Source: Ypsolopha sequella
Taxonomy: Eukaryota; Arthropoda; Insecta; Lepidoptera; Ypsolophidae
NCBI GenBank assembly: GCA_934047225.1
Contig: CAKOHE010000062.1
Location: 40,001-104,000, forward strand
DNA: 64,000 nucleotides
Direction: 5' to 3'
Every line of letters starts with the position of its first letter. The first letter of the stretch is position 1. The translations under genes and the position numbers were made by a program. The notes under the pieces were generated by a model, which saw only the letters and a list, made by a program, of their open reading frames with translations, was not told the origin of the DNA and did no database searches. This document shows positions 9,140 to 20,401 of this stretch, in pieces.

Positions 9140-10078
9140 GCTGCAAGATCCTACATACCTTTCGGAAATATAGAAAGTGCTGAAGATATCGAGGCAATTG
9201 ACAACGACTATGCTAACATTTACACAGATGGCAGTAAACTAGAGGAAAAGGTAGGCGGAGCAGTTTCCGCCTGGATTAACAAAAAAGAGGTAAAAACCAA
9301 CGGCTTCCGCCTGGAAAGCTACAGCTCAGTATTTCAGGCCGAACTAATAGCCATTTCAAGAGCATTAGATATCATGGAGAAAACACAAAAGCTTCGGAGA
9401 GCCAATATACTTAGTGACTCTAGATCATCCCTAGAGCTCATAGCAGATCCATCCCCTTCTCATCCAATTGCGGTGGAAATACGCCGTAAAATAGGACAAA
9501 TAAAAGAGTTAGGAGGAGAAGTAAGCTTTTACTGGGTCAAATCTCATATCGGTATCGCAGGCAACGAAAGAGCCGATGAACTAGCGAAAAACGCTGCACT
9601 AACGAGAAAAGATGCTCCAGCCCATCCCTATTTCCCTCTGTCTCGTGCAAAGAGAATTATAAGGGATGAGACCCTAACCACATGGCAACATAGGTATATA
9701 GGTGCAAACACGGGAATGACCACAAAAAAGTTCTTTCCCGACATCAGAATTGCCTACAAAATTCTTCGGAAAACAAGAATAGACAGTACTATGACTCAGC
9801 TATGGACGGGTCACGGGGGATTCAAAGCTTACCTGCACCGCTTTCATCTTAAGCCAAATCCAGCCTGCCCATGCGATGACCAAACACCAGAAACAGTCGA
9901 ACACCTATTAATCGAGTGCCCACGATTCGGACTCTCCCGATTCAATTGTGAGGCAAGGATGGGAGTAAACATTGAAGAGAGAAACCTTGCAAAAATAATG
10001 GAGGACGATGACTGCAGACATGACTTCATAAATTTTGCAACAAAAATTATAAAAATAGTATCCAAAATAAACCATTGA
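9140..10078 (+). CDS. Element B ORF2 fragment: RNase H and CCHC
   Basis: This is a 312-codon fragment, open from the telomere junction. RNase H motifs are present: YTDGSK with its Asp, FQAEL with Glu, LSDSRSS with Asp, and SHIGIAGNERADELA with the His/Asp pair. It continues to GHGGFKAYLHRF and a C-terminal C-x-C...H-x4-C motif (CPCD...HLLIEC). There is no natural start codon in the fragment; the first ATG at 9374 is internal to RNase H. The frame is intact to TGA at 10078. It encodes no RT or endonuclease, so it is dead unless complemented. Confidence 0.85.
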   Translation, partial: AARSYIPFGNIESAEDIEAIDNDYANIYTDGSKLEEKVGGAVSAWINKKEVKTNGFRLESYSSVFQAELIAISRALDIMEKTQKLRRANILSDSRSSLELIADPSPSHPIAVEIRRKIGQIKELGGEVSFYWVKSHIGIAGNERADELAKNAALTRKDAPAHPYFPLSRAKRIIRDETLTTWQHRYIGANTGMTTKKFFPDIRIAYKILRKTRIDSTMTQLWTGHGGFKAYLHRFHLKPNPACPCDDQTPETVEHLLIECPRFGLSRFNCEARMGVNIEERNLAKIMEDDDCRHDFINFATKIIKIVSKINH

Positions 10079-10681
10079 CAGGTGTTTACTCCAAACTGTA
10101 AAAGCTTAACTAAAAATTCTCAAATTGATTTGTATACACATTAAAAATAGATAAAGAACTTGGGATGATATAATAAAAAAAAAAAAAAAAAAAAAAAAAA
10201 ATTGTATAGTCTAATTGTTGATTTATGTATCTTAATGTTCATATTATAATAAGGAAACAATGGCATTTAATTTTTCTACCCTAATTAAATTAAAAAGTGT
10301 AAAATTATGTACGAAAACAATACTTCAATGAATATGTATAATTCAGTAGAACTTTTTTGTGTATATATTAAAAGATGATAAGGTATATAAGATGATGGGG
10401 ACCATCAGAATAAAAATTTATAAGAATAATAATTTATAAAAAAAAAAAAAAAATATATATAATATAAAAAAAAAATATATATAAATAAATTAAAAAAAAA
10501 AAAAAAAAATAAAAAAAAAAATAAAAAATAAAAAAATAAAAAAAAAAAAAGAGAAGCTACTAACACTAATATAACAATTAATATGTATCGAATAAACTAT
10601 ATATAAGCAATTTAGGAAAATTAAATGTCAGATACAAATGATGACTGCAAAATTAAAAGCAGCTGAATAAAACAGATCCTA

Positions 10682-10728
<47 letters not shown>
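10079..10728 (+). other. Element B 3' UTR with internal A-tracts and poly(A)
   Basis: This AT-rich region has internal A-runs at about 10174-10201 and 10438-10550 and a terminal poly(A) at 10685-10728. The internal tracts may be microsatellite expansions or relics of earlier 3' ends. No gene is visible. A weak CTGC/GCAG stem lies at 10645-10662. Confidence 0.55.
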
Positions 10729-10731
<3 letters not shown>

Positions 10732-10750
10732 AACCTAACCTAACCTAACC
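10729..10750 (+). repeat. Telomeric (CCTAA)n tract between B and C
   Basis: Four CCTAA units plus CC lie between the poly(A) of B and the first base of C (gccaagcgcc). Confidence 0.95.
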
Positions 10751-12553
10751 GCCAAGCGCCAACTCTCGCCCAGAGCGCATCGTTTTTTCTCTGCTCCGCG
10801 CGCGAAAATTGCTAAAAAATACAAAAAGTGACCCAAATTCAAAAAGAAAGTGTCAGTGAGCAGTGCTTTTATCGTGTCTGTGTAGTGCACAATAAATTTT
10901 GGAAAAAGGACTTCACACGGACCAAACCGGACTAAAAAAAGGGAGTAAAAATCATATATTGTTCTATAACTTTTGAAGAAGATCGATGCCCCACCAATTT
11001 CTTGGCCTATAAAGCCTTGTCTTGGTACCCCCTATCATTTGACATCAATTTTGTTGACATAGCCCCGCGTCCAGGAATTTTGGCTTCAAAAAAACAAAAA
11101 CCACGTGGTGACCAATTCGTCAACTAGAAGGGGTAGAAAAGAACTTATGGTATCAAAAGAAGGAGAATACAGTGTTTTATCTATTTCTAAACAGTGACTA
11201 TTTTATTTTGAAGGTTTTCACCCAAAAATAGTCTTTTTATCGTTGTTGGTAAATTGTATCTCCTGTTCCTGTTAAGATATCCCGAGAAAGCGATCGGTGA
11301 CATACCTATTTTCAACCTTTTGGACCTTTGCTATCTTGCCCTGATTACAGCGAGCCATCGATGTTATTTTTCCGGTGTTGCGTTCAAGAGATATAAATTT
11401 TTAATTAAGAAAAGAAAACGTTCGCCATCGGCAAATAACTTGGTTTTCATTATATCTCTGGAACGGGGCGTCGTAGAGAAATTTGGAGCGGATCATTGTT
11501 CTCTTCGAGAACAAAGACCTAAGTGCATTATTGGGACAAGACATCTTTTGGGCACCCCCCCAGGTCCCCCCCCCCAAATTTTATTTTTAAAATCCTGAAA
11601 AATTAGGAGGAACAAAATTTAACTTCAGTTTTTAAATCCCGGAAGCCGGAGAGAAGCGCAAGAATTGAAACAAAAAAAATTTTCGTCTTGAAATTCCTGT
11701 GGGAACATTTTTCTCTTTATTTTTGTTTGTTATTTTTGGACTTTTCATTTCGCCTGCAATAAGTTGCTATATTATAAGACTTTTAGATGTGAACACTTAA
11801 TTTCTAAGACAATTGCTCCTCAGCTAACCAATGTACCTACTGTTTATACTTATACAATATTATACTATGTAATTGATTAACTTTACAATTTTAATTTTTG
11901 ACATTTGAAATTATGAGATCTGATTTTTATCCTACTTTACTTTAATCTTTTCATTTTATTTTTATTAATCAATCTAAAGACTACAGCCCTTTTGGTTGTT
12001 TTTATTTTATACTGAACCAGGACTTGCAATTTTATAACAAATATACAACTAATCATTTAAGCGCTCAATCTAGATGTAACTTTTGAATTCTTTTAAATTT
12101 TAATGGCTTTTGCCATATTAATTGTGATCATTTAATTGTTTTATTACTTTAATTATTTAAATTGACATTGCTTTATTTTATAAATTAACTCAAATTATCA
12201 AATTTTTACATTTTATCCACTATCAATTTTATATTAGCAAACTAATACTTTACAACTTTACACCCTTACGGCTATTGCCATTATTTTAACGTTTACATTT
12301 GGATTGAGAATTCTTATAAAATTGTACATACATTCATCGCATTTTCACGGCAATTGCCACGAATATTTTGATTACTAATCTGTTTATACTCGTAACTCTG
12401 TTTTATCTTTAATATAAAAATACTGCATATTATAATTGAATTGTAAATAGTGTATGATTTATTTTTTACGGTTATTGCCACATTTATTACTTTTACAAAA
12501 TTAATTTAATTTTATTCTAAATTATTTAAACTCTAATTAATAGGGCGCACATC
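10751..12553 (+). promoter_or_regulatory. Element C 5' UTR, probable internal promoter region
   Basis: This 1.8-kb leader is partly alignable with the F leader. The first 110 bp are similar (GAGCGCATC, AAAGTGACC, AAAGTGTCAGTG). Two short blocks are nearly invariant: GATCGATGCCCCA (10981) and AACAAAAACCACGTGGT, with the E-box palindrome CCACGTGG at 11101-11108. The second half is AT-rich and carries four GGCTWTTGCC-type motifs. No ORF here has support. Promoter function is inferred from LINE biology and conservation. Confidence 0.6.
12105..12479 (+). promoter_or_regulatory. Cluster of four GGC-N2-TTGCC motifs in C leader
   Basis: GGCTTTTGCC (12105), GGCTATTGCC (12270), GGCAATTGCC (12349) and GGTTATTGCC (12470) are spaced 79-165 bp apart in AT-rich sequence just before the ORF1 ATG. 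The F leader has six copies of the same motif. The role is unknown; a DNA- or RNA-binding site is an inference. Confidence 0.55.
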
Positions 12554-14620
12554 ATGTCGACCAAATTGAATAAAGCCGGCAGCGTTGTCTCCAGGACGTC
12601 AGTGGCCAGCAACAGAGCCAAACTGTTAACTGCGAGTGCCCCCGTCGGCAAACAAAAGCCACCAAAGACCCCTCTCTTGGTGGGGGTGCTCAAGGCAAAT
12701 GCGAGTGCAGGGGAAGCAACTCCCCCCCCCATGAACTCCCCGGTCCCCTCCGACACCTCCGATATTGAGGCCGTTTTTGCCAAGGAGGATGACGAGGTGT
12801 GGTCAGGGGTGTCGGGCGACTCCCGTCCCGCTGCCAATAACCAGGGCCGCCCTAGTTTCCTACCACCTTTAGGCAGGAAGACACCTGGAGTAGTGAAAGA
12901 TCAAGCTTCTATACAAGCAAATGAACTACTCCAGAGGGGAAAGGAGGCCCTGGAGCAAGCGGGAAATATGAAAAGGGAGTGCAAGACCGTAGCCCGCGAA
13001 TGCCTTGAGCACCTATATGAGACGGTGCTTTCCCTTTCCGACTCCCGTTCCAGACATATTAACAATCTGGAGCGGGAAAGGACTCAGCGTGCGCGGGAGT
13101 TAGTGTATGTGGAGCGTGCCCACAACAAACAACTAGCACAGCTCCACGCCTCGCACGCTGACGAATTGACCAAAGCTAGGGCTGATATCTCTGCCACGCT
13201 AACAGAGGCACAAGCCATAAGAGCGTGGCTCGGATATGAGATGGACGGCCCTATCAAGGCAATCAGTCGGATAGGGGAAGACGTCCAACAGCTGACGGAT
13301 TCGGCGAGCCGAAGCCGGGCGGGCTCGGCACCGAAGCAGGCTTATGACCCAGAACCGGCCATTACGACAGAGCTGGGGGTCCTTACGACCAAGGTTGCTT
13401 CGGTGTCGAACCAACTGGATTCGCTGAGGCGTCAGCTGGTGGAAATGGCGACGGGGGCCCATGAGGCGCTAGCTGTAGGCGGATCCCCCCTTAAACAGAG
13501 CCTGTGCATGGACCCAGACCCACGCATCGACGGCATCTGTAACGACCTGGCAGTGGTCAAAACTCTCTTAGAGAAAATGGAGAAGAGGCCTCCATGCCGG
13601 GCCGGACAGGTGCCGTCAGTTGATGAGGAGAACCTGCGGGGTATAATGGCACCGGTGATGAAGGGGATCGAGAAAGTTGGCTCAGAGGTGAGGGCAATAG
13701 GTGAGGCTAGTTGAAAAAGGGAAGTGGCGCTACCTGGCCTCAACCAAGAGTTAGCCCTCACAGGCATCCAGAACGCCATAGCCGACCTGAAAAAAGATCT
13801 TTTCAGCACCGGAGCCAAACAAACATATGCACAGGCTCTAAAAATGCCCAGTCGTTTCGGTCCGGCACACACGCTCATCATCTCGGCGACAGATCAGGGT
13901 ATGACGGGCGATCAGGTCGTCGAGACGTTGGGACGTGTGCTGGACGCAAAAACGACGGGAATTAGGGTGGACCGCTGCAGAAAGGCGGCAAATGGGAAGG
14001 TAGTGTTGAGCTGCAGCGAGAGAGAGGATTTCAGGAAGATTTCCTCAAAACTCGAAGGTGGGAGCGGACAGGGACTGACTGCCAGAGAGGCCAAGTCAAA
14101 ACTCCCGATGGTCATAATCCGCAACGTGATCTCCCAACACACAGACCAGTATGTTGCTGAAGCCCTGTTAAATCAGAACAAGCACATACTGAAGGGGATC
14201 GACGGAAAGACGGAGACCCTCAGAGTCGCTTATCGTAGAAAGGCGCGAAATCCTCACGAGTGCCACTTAATCGTGGAACTTACCCCTGCTCTCTACCAGC
14301 GGTTAGTGGAGGCGGGACAGGTCTACATAGGTCTGCAACGACGTTCAGTCGAAGACCACTCACCGCTAGTGCAGTGCACGGGATGTCTTGAATATGGACA
14401 CACCAAGAGAGTGTGCAAACAGCAAGACATCTCGTGCAGTCACTGCGGTGGTGCGCACACCTACGCAGACTGCCCCGCAAAGGCCTCTAAGGCCGTCTGC
14501 ATAAACTGCCAGCGGGCTAAGTTCCCCGAGGCCGATCGAGAACACAATGCCTTCAATGGTGACTGTCCGATCAGGCAAAAGTGGGATTCTATAGCGAGGT
14601 CACGCGTCGCGTACTGCTGA
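12554..14620 (+). pseudogene. Element C ORF1 (gag-like) with in-frame TGA
   Basis: One reading frame runs from the ATG at 12554 to the TGA at 14618-14620, interrupted by a single in-frame TGA at 13712-13714 after GEAS. The matching place in F reads through (GKAVEEKR), so this looks like a nonsense mutation. The protein has the usual layout: Ser/Pro-rich N-terminus, coiled-coil segment (SLSDSRSRHINNLE, ELVYVERAHNKQ), the HTLIISATD region and C-terminal zinc knuckles CTGCLEYGHTKRVC, CSHCGGAHTYADC and a looser third. The coding region is otherwise undamaged. The terminal SRVAYC-stop is shared with F and nearly so with A and D+. Confidence 0.85.
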
Positions 14621-17600
14621 GGGCACCATTGGGAACGGTAGAGGCGTCTCCTTCTTAGGTAAGATGAAGGATGGCAAATTACGAGTCATCCAGGCCAACT
14701 TGCAGCGCTCTAAATTGGCGACTGCAGAGTTAATGAGCAAGGCTCACTCAAACCGGGTATCTATCGCCCTGGTTCAAGAACCATATGTAGGTTCCCAGGG
14801 CGTACTAAAACAATACCCGGACACAAGAGTGATCCAGCTCACGACAGTTCGCCAAAAGCCGATTAAGGCCGCTGTTGTTGTCTTCGGTGGGGAGCTGGAG
14901 GTCATACATGACCCCCAGCTGGTCACCGAGAACATCGCAGCGGTCTTGTTGAAGGCAGGGGACCTCAGGTTGGCCGTGCTGTCCATATACCTAGAAGGAG
15001 ACGAAGACTTAGAGCCTTACCTTGACAGGATACGTTTTGTCTGCTCCAAGCTGCAGACCAGGAATGTCATCTTGGCCGGTGACGTCAACGCGTGGAGCCC
15101 CTGGTGGGGAAGTACTTCCGAAGACCACCGGGGAGCAGCCTACAGCTCTTTCCTTAATGAACTCGATTTCCAGATCCTGAATACAGGTACTGTACCCACT
15201 TTCGAGGTGTACAGGGGAGGCCGTATGTGTACAAGCAGAGTCGATGTTACGGCCTGCAGCCTCCAACTCTTAGACAAGATGGACGGATGGAGAGTCGACC
15301 GGGAGCTGATCACATCGGACCACAACGCTATCACCTACCACGTGCGCCTGGGGAAAGAACTCGAAATTTTGGGACCCCAGACGACACGTGTGTACAACAC
15401 GAGCAAGGCCGATTGGTCAGCGTTCGGCCGCTCCGTCCGCTCCAGATTGGATGAGGGTAACCTGACTGCCTCGAGGGTGGAACAGATAAGTACTCCTGAG
15501 GAGCTGGAATCAGTTCTTGACTCCTACCTAAAGGAAATCTCTCACGCCTGTGAAGAGACCATACCCAAGGTGGGAGTCCGAAAGGGAAGACATCCACTGC
15601 CGTGGTGGAATCCCGCTCTGGAGCGTCTCAAAAGAGACGCTTTAACCAAGAAGCGGCGCATCCGGTGTGCAGCGGATCGAAGAAGGCAACTCGTCGTTGA
15701 CACATACCTGGAGGCTAAACAGCGTTACAAAGAGGCGGCGCAAGAAGCGCAAAACGCCAGCTGGAAGCAGTTTTGCACAAAACAGGATAGAGAGAGTATG
15801 TGGGACGGAGTCTACAGGGTAATCCGAAGAACTGTAAAAAGAAGAGAGGACCAACTTCTGTGCGACCAAAACGGAACGTTAAGTCCGAAAGAGTCGGCAG
15901 AGAGACTGGCTCTCACGTTCTTCCCGGATGACCCTGTGGACGCCGAGTCCGCAGACCAGCGCCAGATACGTGCGATATCGGAGAGTTCAGTCCTCGAACT
16001 TCAGGACCAACTGAGTACCGATGATCCACCTTTTACCGGAGCGGAGCTTGAAGCGGTGTTGAGAACCCTCAACCCTAAGAAGGCTCCAGGCCCGGATGGG
16101 TGGACCGCGGACATATGTGAGCGGGCAATCCGTTGCGACCGGGAAGTGTTCCTGGCCATCGCAAATAAATGCCTGGCTTTGGGCCATTTTCCGGTTAGAT
16201 GGAAGTTAGCTTACGTATGCATACTCAGAAAGCCCGCGAGGGAGGACTACTCGGACCCGAGGGCACATCGGCCGATTGGACTTCTACCTGTTATGGGCAA
16301 AATTGTGGAAAAACTCCTGGTAACCCGAATAAGATGGCATATACTACCTTCACTCAGCAGCAGTCAATACGGTTTCGTGCCACAAAAAAGCACTGAGGAC
16401 TCCCTCTATGATCTGGTGGGACACGTAGGATCTGAAATAAAAAACAAGAAGATCGTACTTATGGTCTCGCTGGACATAGAGGGGGCCTTCGACAATGCTT
16501 GGTGGCCGGCTCTGAAAGTCCAACTCCTCGCACACAAATGCCCTGCAAATATTTACGGACTGGTATCCTCGTACCTGGAGGACCGTCAGGTCAGGGTCAA
16601 CTATGCGAGGGAAAGTTGGGAAAAAGGAACCAGCAAGGGTTGTGTCCAGGGATCGATTGCGGGCCCCCTATTCTGGAACCTGATTCTCAACCCCCTGCTC
16701 ACACTCCTTGAGCAGGAAGGGGTGTACTGTCAGGCCTATGCAGACGATGTTGTCCTGGTGTTCTCCGAGTTCACCACGGCCCCCCTGCAGGCGAGAGCCA
16801 ACGCGGCCCTCCAGAAAGTGCGGGACTGGGGGCTCAAAAATAAGCTTAACTTCGCGGCGCAAAAAACTTTTGCGATGGTTCTTACGCGCAAGCTAAAATT
16901 TGAGCCCCCAGTCATAAGCATGGCTGGAGTGTTTTTGCCGCTCGTGCAGGAAATCCGCCTGCTAGGTGTTATCATAGATAACAAACTCACTTTTTATCGG
17001 CTGTTTGTAGAAAAGTCACTGACATCTACAAGCAGCTGGCGTGCGCGGCAAGGGTGAGTTGGGGTTTGAGCCAGGAGATCATCAGGACGATATACGTGTC
17101 GGTGATAGAGCCGATTGTGCTGTACGCGGCAAGCGCATGGGCCCCCGCTGCGGAAAAGCTGATGGTTATTAACCAGCTGGAGTCTCTGCAGCGGGGATTC
17201 GCACAGAAAATGTGCAAGGCGTACCGCACGGTGTCTCTATCATCGGCCCTAGTGCTGGCAGATGCACTCCCCCTCGATCTTAGGATCCAGGAGGCTGCTA
17301 GTCTGTACAGGGCAAAGCGAGGAGAAAACGTAGCGCAGATACCTAACGATAGAAGGGCGGAACGACGTGTGCCATACGACATAAAGTCGCATCCAGCGGA
17401 ACGAGAGGTTTTGGACTTCGAGTGCCTGGACGATCTCACACCTTCCACAGTTGCCGCTCATAATATCACCGGGCCCTGTATTTACACCGATGGTAGTAAA
17501 ATACAGGGCAAGGTCGGAGCGGCACTCACGTGGTGGAAGGACGGTAGGGAGACCAAGTACTCGAAGTTCCGCCTCGAGTCTTACTGCACGGTCTTTCAGT

Positions 17601-18337
17601 CGGAAATGTACGCGTTGCTCAGGGCTGTGGAGCAGGTCAGGAACGGAAAGGAGCCGCTCGTAAACATTCTGAGCGACTCCAGATCATCGTTGGACCTGCT
17701 CCGAAGCCAGGAGGTATTACACCCCCTGGCACACAGCATTGAGCGATGCGTGCATGACATCCGGCAGGAGGGCCGTGACGTGAGACTGTTCTGGCTGAGG
17801 GCACACGTCGGTACGCCTGGAAACGAACGCGCGGACGAGCTGGCTAAAGACGCTGCCCTCCGCAAAAAGTCCTCGGCCGATTATGATGCCATCCCCACCT
17901 CCTATATCAAAAGGACCATACGGGAGGGGACTGTCCTGAAGTGGCAGTGCAGGTATGACTCCACAAGTACGGGGGGAGTTACAAAGGCCTTCCTACCAGA
18001 TGTGGCTCTAGCACATAGCATCATAAGGAAGGTCAAGTTAACTCCCCCGATCGTACAAGCCCTCACAGGGCATGGAGGTTTTGCGTCGTACCTGCACAGA
18101 TTCAAACTGAAGGACAGTCCTGCTTGCGTATGTGATCCTGAGGTGGAGGAAACGATATGGCACATAATTTTCGATTGTCCGAGGTTCGGTTTGTGGAGGG
18201 CTAACCTGGAGATGGTAATTGACACTACATTTAAGAAAGAAAAGCTGCCGGAGATAATAGCAGATGGAGAGCAGAGGGATGCTCTCCTAAAATTTTTAGA
18301 TGCGGTAGTAAGATGTGCGTCCAAAAGAAATAAATAG
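14616..18337 (+). pseudogene. Element C ORF2 (EN-RT-RNaseH-CCHC), frameshifted
   Basis: This ORF2 is about 1240 codons in two frames. The frame is open from the ORF1 stop (GCT GAG GGC); the first ATG is at 14664, just before the endonuclease (IQANLQRSK, VQEPYVG, GDVNAWSPWWGS, SDHNAI). RT motifs follow: DIEGAFDNAWW, GCVQGSIAGP, AYADDVVL. At about 16991-16998 C reads CTCACTTTTTATCGG where F has 10 more bases, shifting the frame; the remainder continues in the frame of 17054-18337. RNase H (YTDGSK, FQSEM, LSDSRSS, GNERADELA) and a CCHC motif (CVCD...HIIFDC) complete it. There is no helicase. The deletion lies downstream of the catalytic YADD, near the RT/RNase H linker. Confidence 0.87.
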
Positions 18338-18948
18338 GATTTAAGATTTTATGTATTAGTATTAATAAAAATTGTTTTAATTATTGTTATTTGAAATTGT
18401 AATACGAATTGAATTAATTGAACTTATATATTTTTATGTCTAAATTGAATTGATATTATTAAATTATTTTGCATTATTTAATTGATTTAATGTTAAAATT
18501 AGAAAACTGTTATGTAGATAAGAAAAATAGTCTCGGGGAGGCTCCTCAGTCCATGTTAATATAAGTAGCGTCATATGAATATGAATATATGTGTAAAGTT
18601 AACAAATAAAAATATGTAAAAAATAAGATAATAAAAAAAAAATATATATATATAAACATAAAAAAAAATATATACAGTTATAAAAATAAAAATGAATAAA
18701 AAAAGAAAAAGGAAACACAAAAATGAAAAAAAAAAAAATATATATATCAAAAAGAAAAAAGAACCGAATTGCTTATTTAGTAATTTATTTAAGTTTTGAT
18801 GTAACCCTAAAATTATTTAAGATGGAGGACCCTCCCCAAAAATCCCCTTAAAACGGGTCACACAATTAAAATTAAATAACAAAGGCCTCTGACTACTCAC
18901 GTCAGAGGAGTGCCTAGTAAATCAGAAAGTTGATTAATAAAAAAAAAA
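18338..18948 (+). other. Element C 3' UTR, terminal hairpin and short poly(A)
   Basis: This AT-rich trailer holds low-complexity A/T runs and, near the end, a perfect 8-bp stem CCTCTGAC-tactcac-GTCAGAGG (18886-18908). The poly(A) is only about 10 bases (18939-18948), against 18-44 in most neighbours. No gene is visible. The hairpin position matches those in F, D, E1 and E2. Confidence 0.7.
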
Positions 18949-18979
18949 CCTAACCTAACCTAACCTAACCTAACCTAAC
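18949..18979 (+). repeat. Telomeric (CCTAA)n tract ending at an inversion junction
   Basis: Six CCTAA units follow the poly(A) of C. The tract runs into sequence that matches the F 5' UTR on the opposite strand, so the next telomeric tract (19854) reads TTAGG on the + strand. Confidence 0.93.
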
Positions 18980-19853
18980 AACAATGGCAAAAGCCTAAAA
19001 GTAAAAATAAAAAATAAAATAAAATTAAAATAATTAGAATAATTTTACAAAAGACAAAGTAAAACAATCAAATAAGTTAATATGTTATTACAGCCACTAT
19101 ATAAAAACAGTTCAAGTTAATTTTAGATGTATTCACAGCCGGAGATCGGAAACCAACTTCTCTTTGTAGTTTTTCCGCTGTTTCCAGTTTCGGAAAAAAC
19201 TTTGCAGCTTCAAGAAGAGAAGTCACAAAAATCCAAGAGGTACACCAAACTCTTTGTTATAAAATGCCAAGTCTTCTCAATTTAAAAAAACTATACCTCA
19301 CCGCTGTAGATTTTGAAAAAAGTGGGTGGAAGTACTTGCAAGATTTTACCAAAAACGATAAAATGGGCCTAAGTGGCCCAAATTTTCCAAAAAACTATTT
19401 CAGCTCTTCAGATTCAGTTGTCGGAAGTCCTTGTCCCTCTGGTGGAACCCTCAAATCCTTCAGGTGTCTTCTGGGAAGAAAGTTGAAAACCACGTGGTTT
19501 TTGTTTTTTTCCACGCAGTTTTCAAAGTCCTGGGCCGATTTCCAAAAACTTTATGTCAGATTGTAGGGGCTGCTTAGACACTCCTAAAGAGATCAAAAAA
19601 CCCCTGGGGCATCGATCTGAATATTGAGTTATTTGAGAAAAACCAGAATTTTACTTCCCTTTTCAGTCCAGAGAGTCCAGAACAACGATCCCGAGAGAAA
19701 ATTTTTCATTCACTGGGTAGCACTTGTAAAATTACACACACTGACACTTTTCTTTTTGTATTTTGGTCACTTTTTCTATTTTTAGTGATTTTCCGCGTGC
19801 GGACCAAGGAAAAAATGATGCGCTCAGGTTGAAGAGCGGCACGCGACTGGGGG
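18980..19853 (-). mobile_element. Fragment: first ~875 bp of an F-type 5' UTR, reverse orientation
   Basis: Reverse-complemented, this begins cccagtcgcg next to a CCTAA unit, exactly like the 5' end of F (54440). It follows F to about 55312, including GATCGATGCCCCA, CCACGTGG and the first GGCTTTTGCC motif. The conceptual 100-aa translation of 19264-19566 equals that of 54725-55027, showing near-identity at the DNA level. It breaks off at 18980 without poly(A), against CCTAA repeats, so this end is not a normal LINE terminus. Confidence 0.85.
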
Positions 19854-19858
19854 TTAGG
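19854..19858 (-). repeat. Single telomeric unit between D2 and the 5' UTR fragment
   Basis: One TTAGG unit (+ strand) separates the D2 poly(A), seen here as a T-run, from the start of the F-type fragment. It marks the flipped strand of the telomeric repeat. Confidence 0.8.
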
Positions 19859-20132
19859 TTTTTTTTTTTTTTTTTTTTTTAAATAAAACGCAAGTGCTAT
19901 GGACATTGATCGCCATACCTTTTTTAGTCGTGTTTAATTTGTTTAATTTGTTCTTTACTTCTCCTTTTCGCTCCTTACATAAAATATATTAGTTTTTAGG
20001 TGATATAAAATTTTTTTGTGAATTAAGTTGTTACAATTGAGATTAAATTGACCCTTACTTATAACTAGTTACAAATATAAATAAATCTATGATATTTTTT
20101 TTTTTTATTTTATTTTTTTTTTTTTGTTTTTT

Positions 20133-20183
<51 letters not shown>

Positions 20184-20401
20184 TTTTTTTTTTATTTATT
20201 TATTATTATTATTTTTTTTTTTTATGAATATTAAATATTATACTACTACACGATACATATTTTATTTTTAAAATAAGTTGTTACTACATTTATACAAAAT
20301 TTTAATTAATATGGATATGAAAATTTTACAATTATGAAATTACAAATACTACAAACAAACACCTTTATTGTGAGGAGGTGGGACGCACAACTTTACCCGG
20401 C
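19859..20401 (-). other. D2 3' UTR and poly(A)
   Basis: In sense orientation this has an AATAAA about 25 bases after the stop, long A- and AT-tracts, then blocks shared with E1, E2 and D+: TAAGGGTC, AAGGAGCGAAAAG and AAAAAAGGTATGG. The terminal hairpin TATGG...CCATA lies at 19898-19917, followed by A-rich sequence and poly(A). The internal A/T microsatellites (20093-20225) encode nothing. Confidence 0.75.

Larger units (their letters stand above)
9139..10728 (+). mobile_element. Element B: 5'-truncated telomeric non-LTR retrotransposon
   Basis: Only the RNase H/CCHC end of ORF2 plus the 3' UTR remains. The left end abuts CCTAA repeats within coding sequence, typical of incomplete target-primed reverse transcription. 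The right end is a 44-base poly(A) followed by CCTAA. ORF2 stops after the CCHC region with no helicase, so B groups structurally with C and F, although its sequence diverges from both. Confidence 0.85.
10751..18948 (+). mobile_element. Element C: full-length TRAS-like non-LTR element, both ORFs disabled
   Basis: C comprises a long 5' UTR, ORF1 (12554-14620) with one in-frame TGA, ORF2 (about 14616-18337) with a 10-bp deletion, a 3' UTR and a short poly(A). It is flanked by CCTAA on both sides in poly(A)-CCTAACC polarity. It is a clear relative of F in gag, endonuclease, RT and RNase H, and it lacks the helicase extension. Two simple lesions in otherwise conserved ORFs suggest recent inactivation. 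Confidence 0.88.

Noticed and set aside
11254..11598. 114-aa ORF in element C leader
   Set aside because: No similarity to F at the same place, no domain, and located in a non-coding leader.
13712..13714. Programmed stop read-through or selenocysteine in C ORF1
   Set aside because: F and A read through with sense codons at this position; a nonsense mutation is simpler.
19264..19566. 100-aa ORF also found at 54725-55027 on the other strand
   Set aside because: It is antisense to the F-type leader; identity follows from shared DNA, with no domain or start context.
18949..19858. Telomere-telomere (head-to-head) chromosome fusion
   Set aside because: A fusion would read TTAGG...CCTAA on +. Here + reads CCTAA then TTAGG, the reverse order, and elements are cut on both sides.
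20089..20271. Phe-rich ORFs in T-runs (also 42058-42351, 62610-62825)
   Set aside because: They are translations of A/T microsatellites in 3' UTRs.
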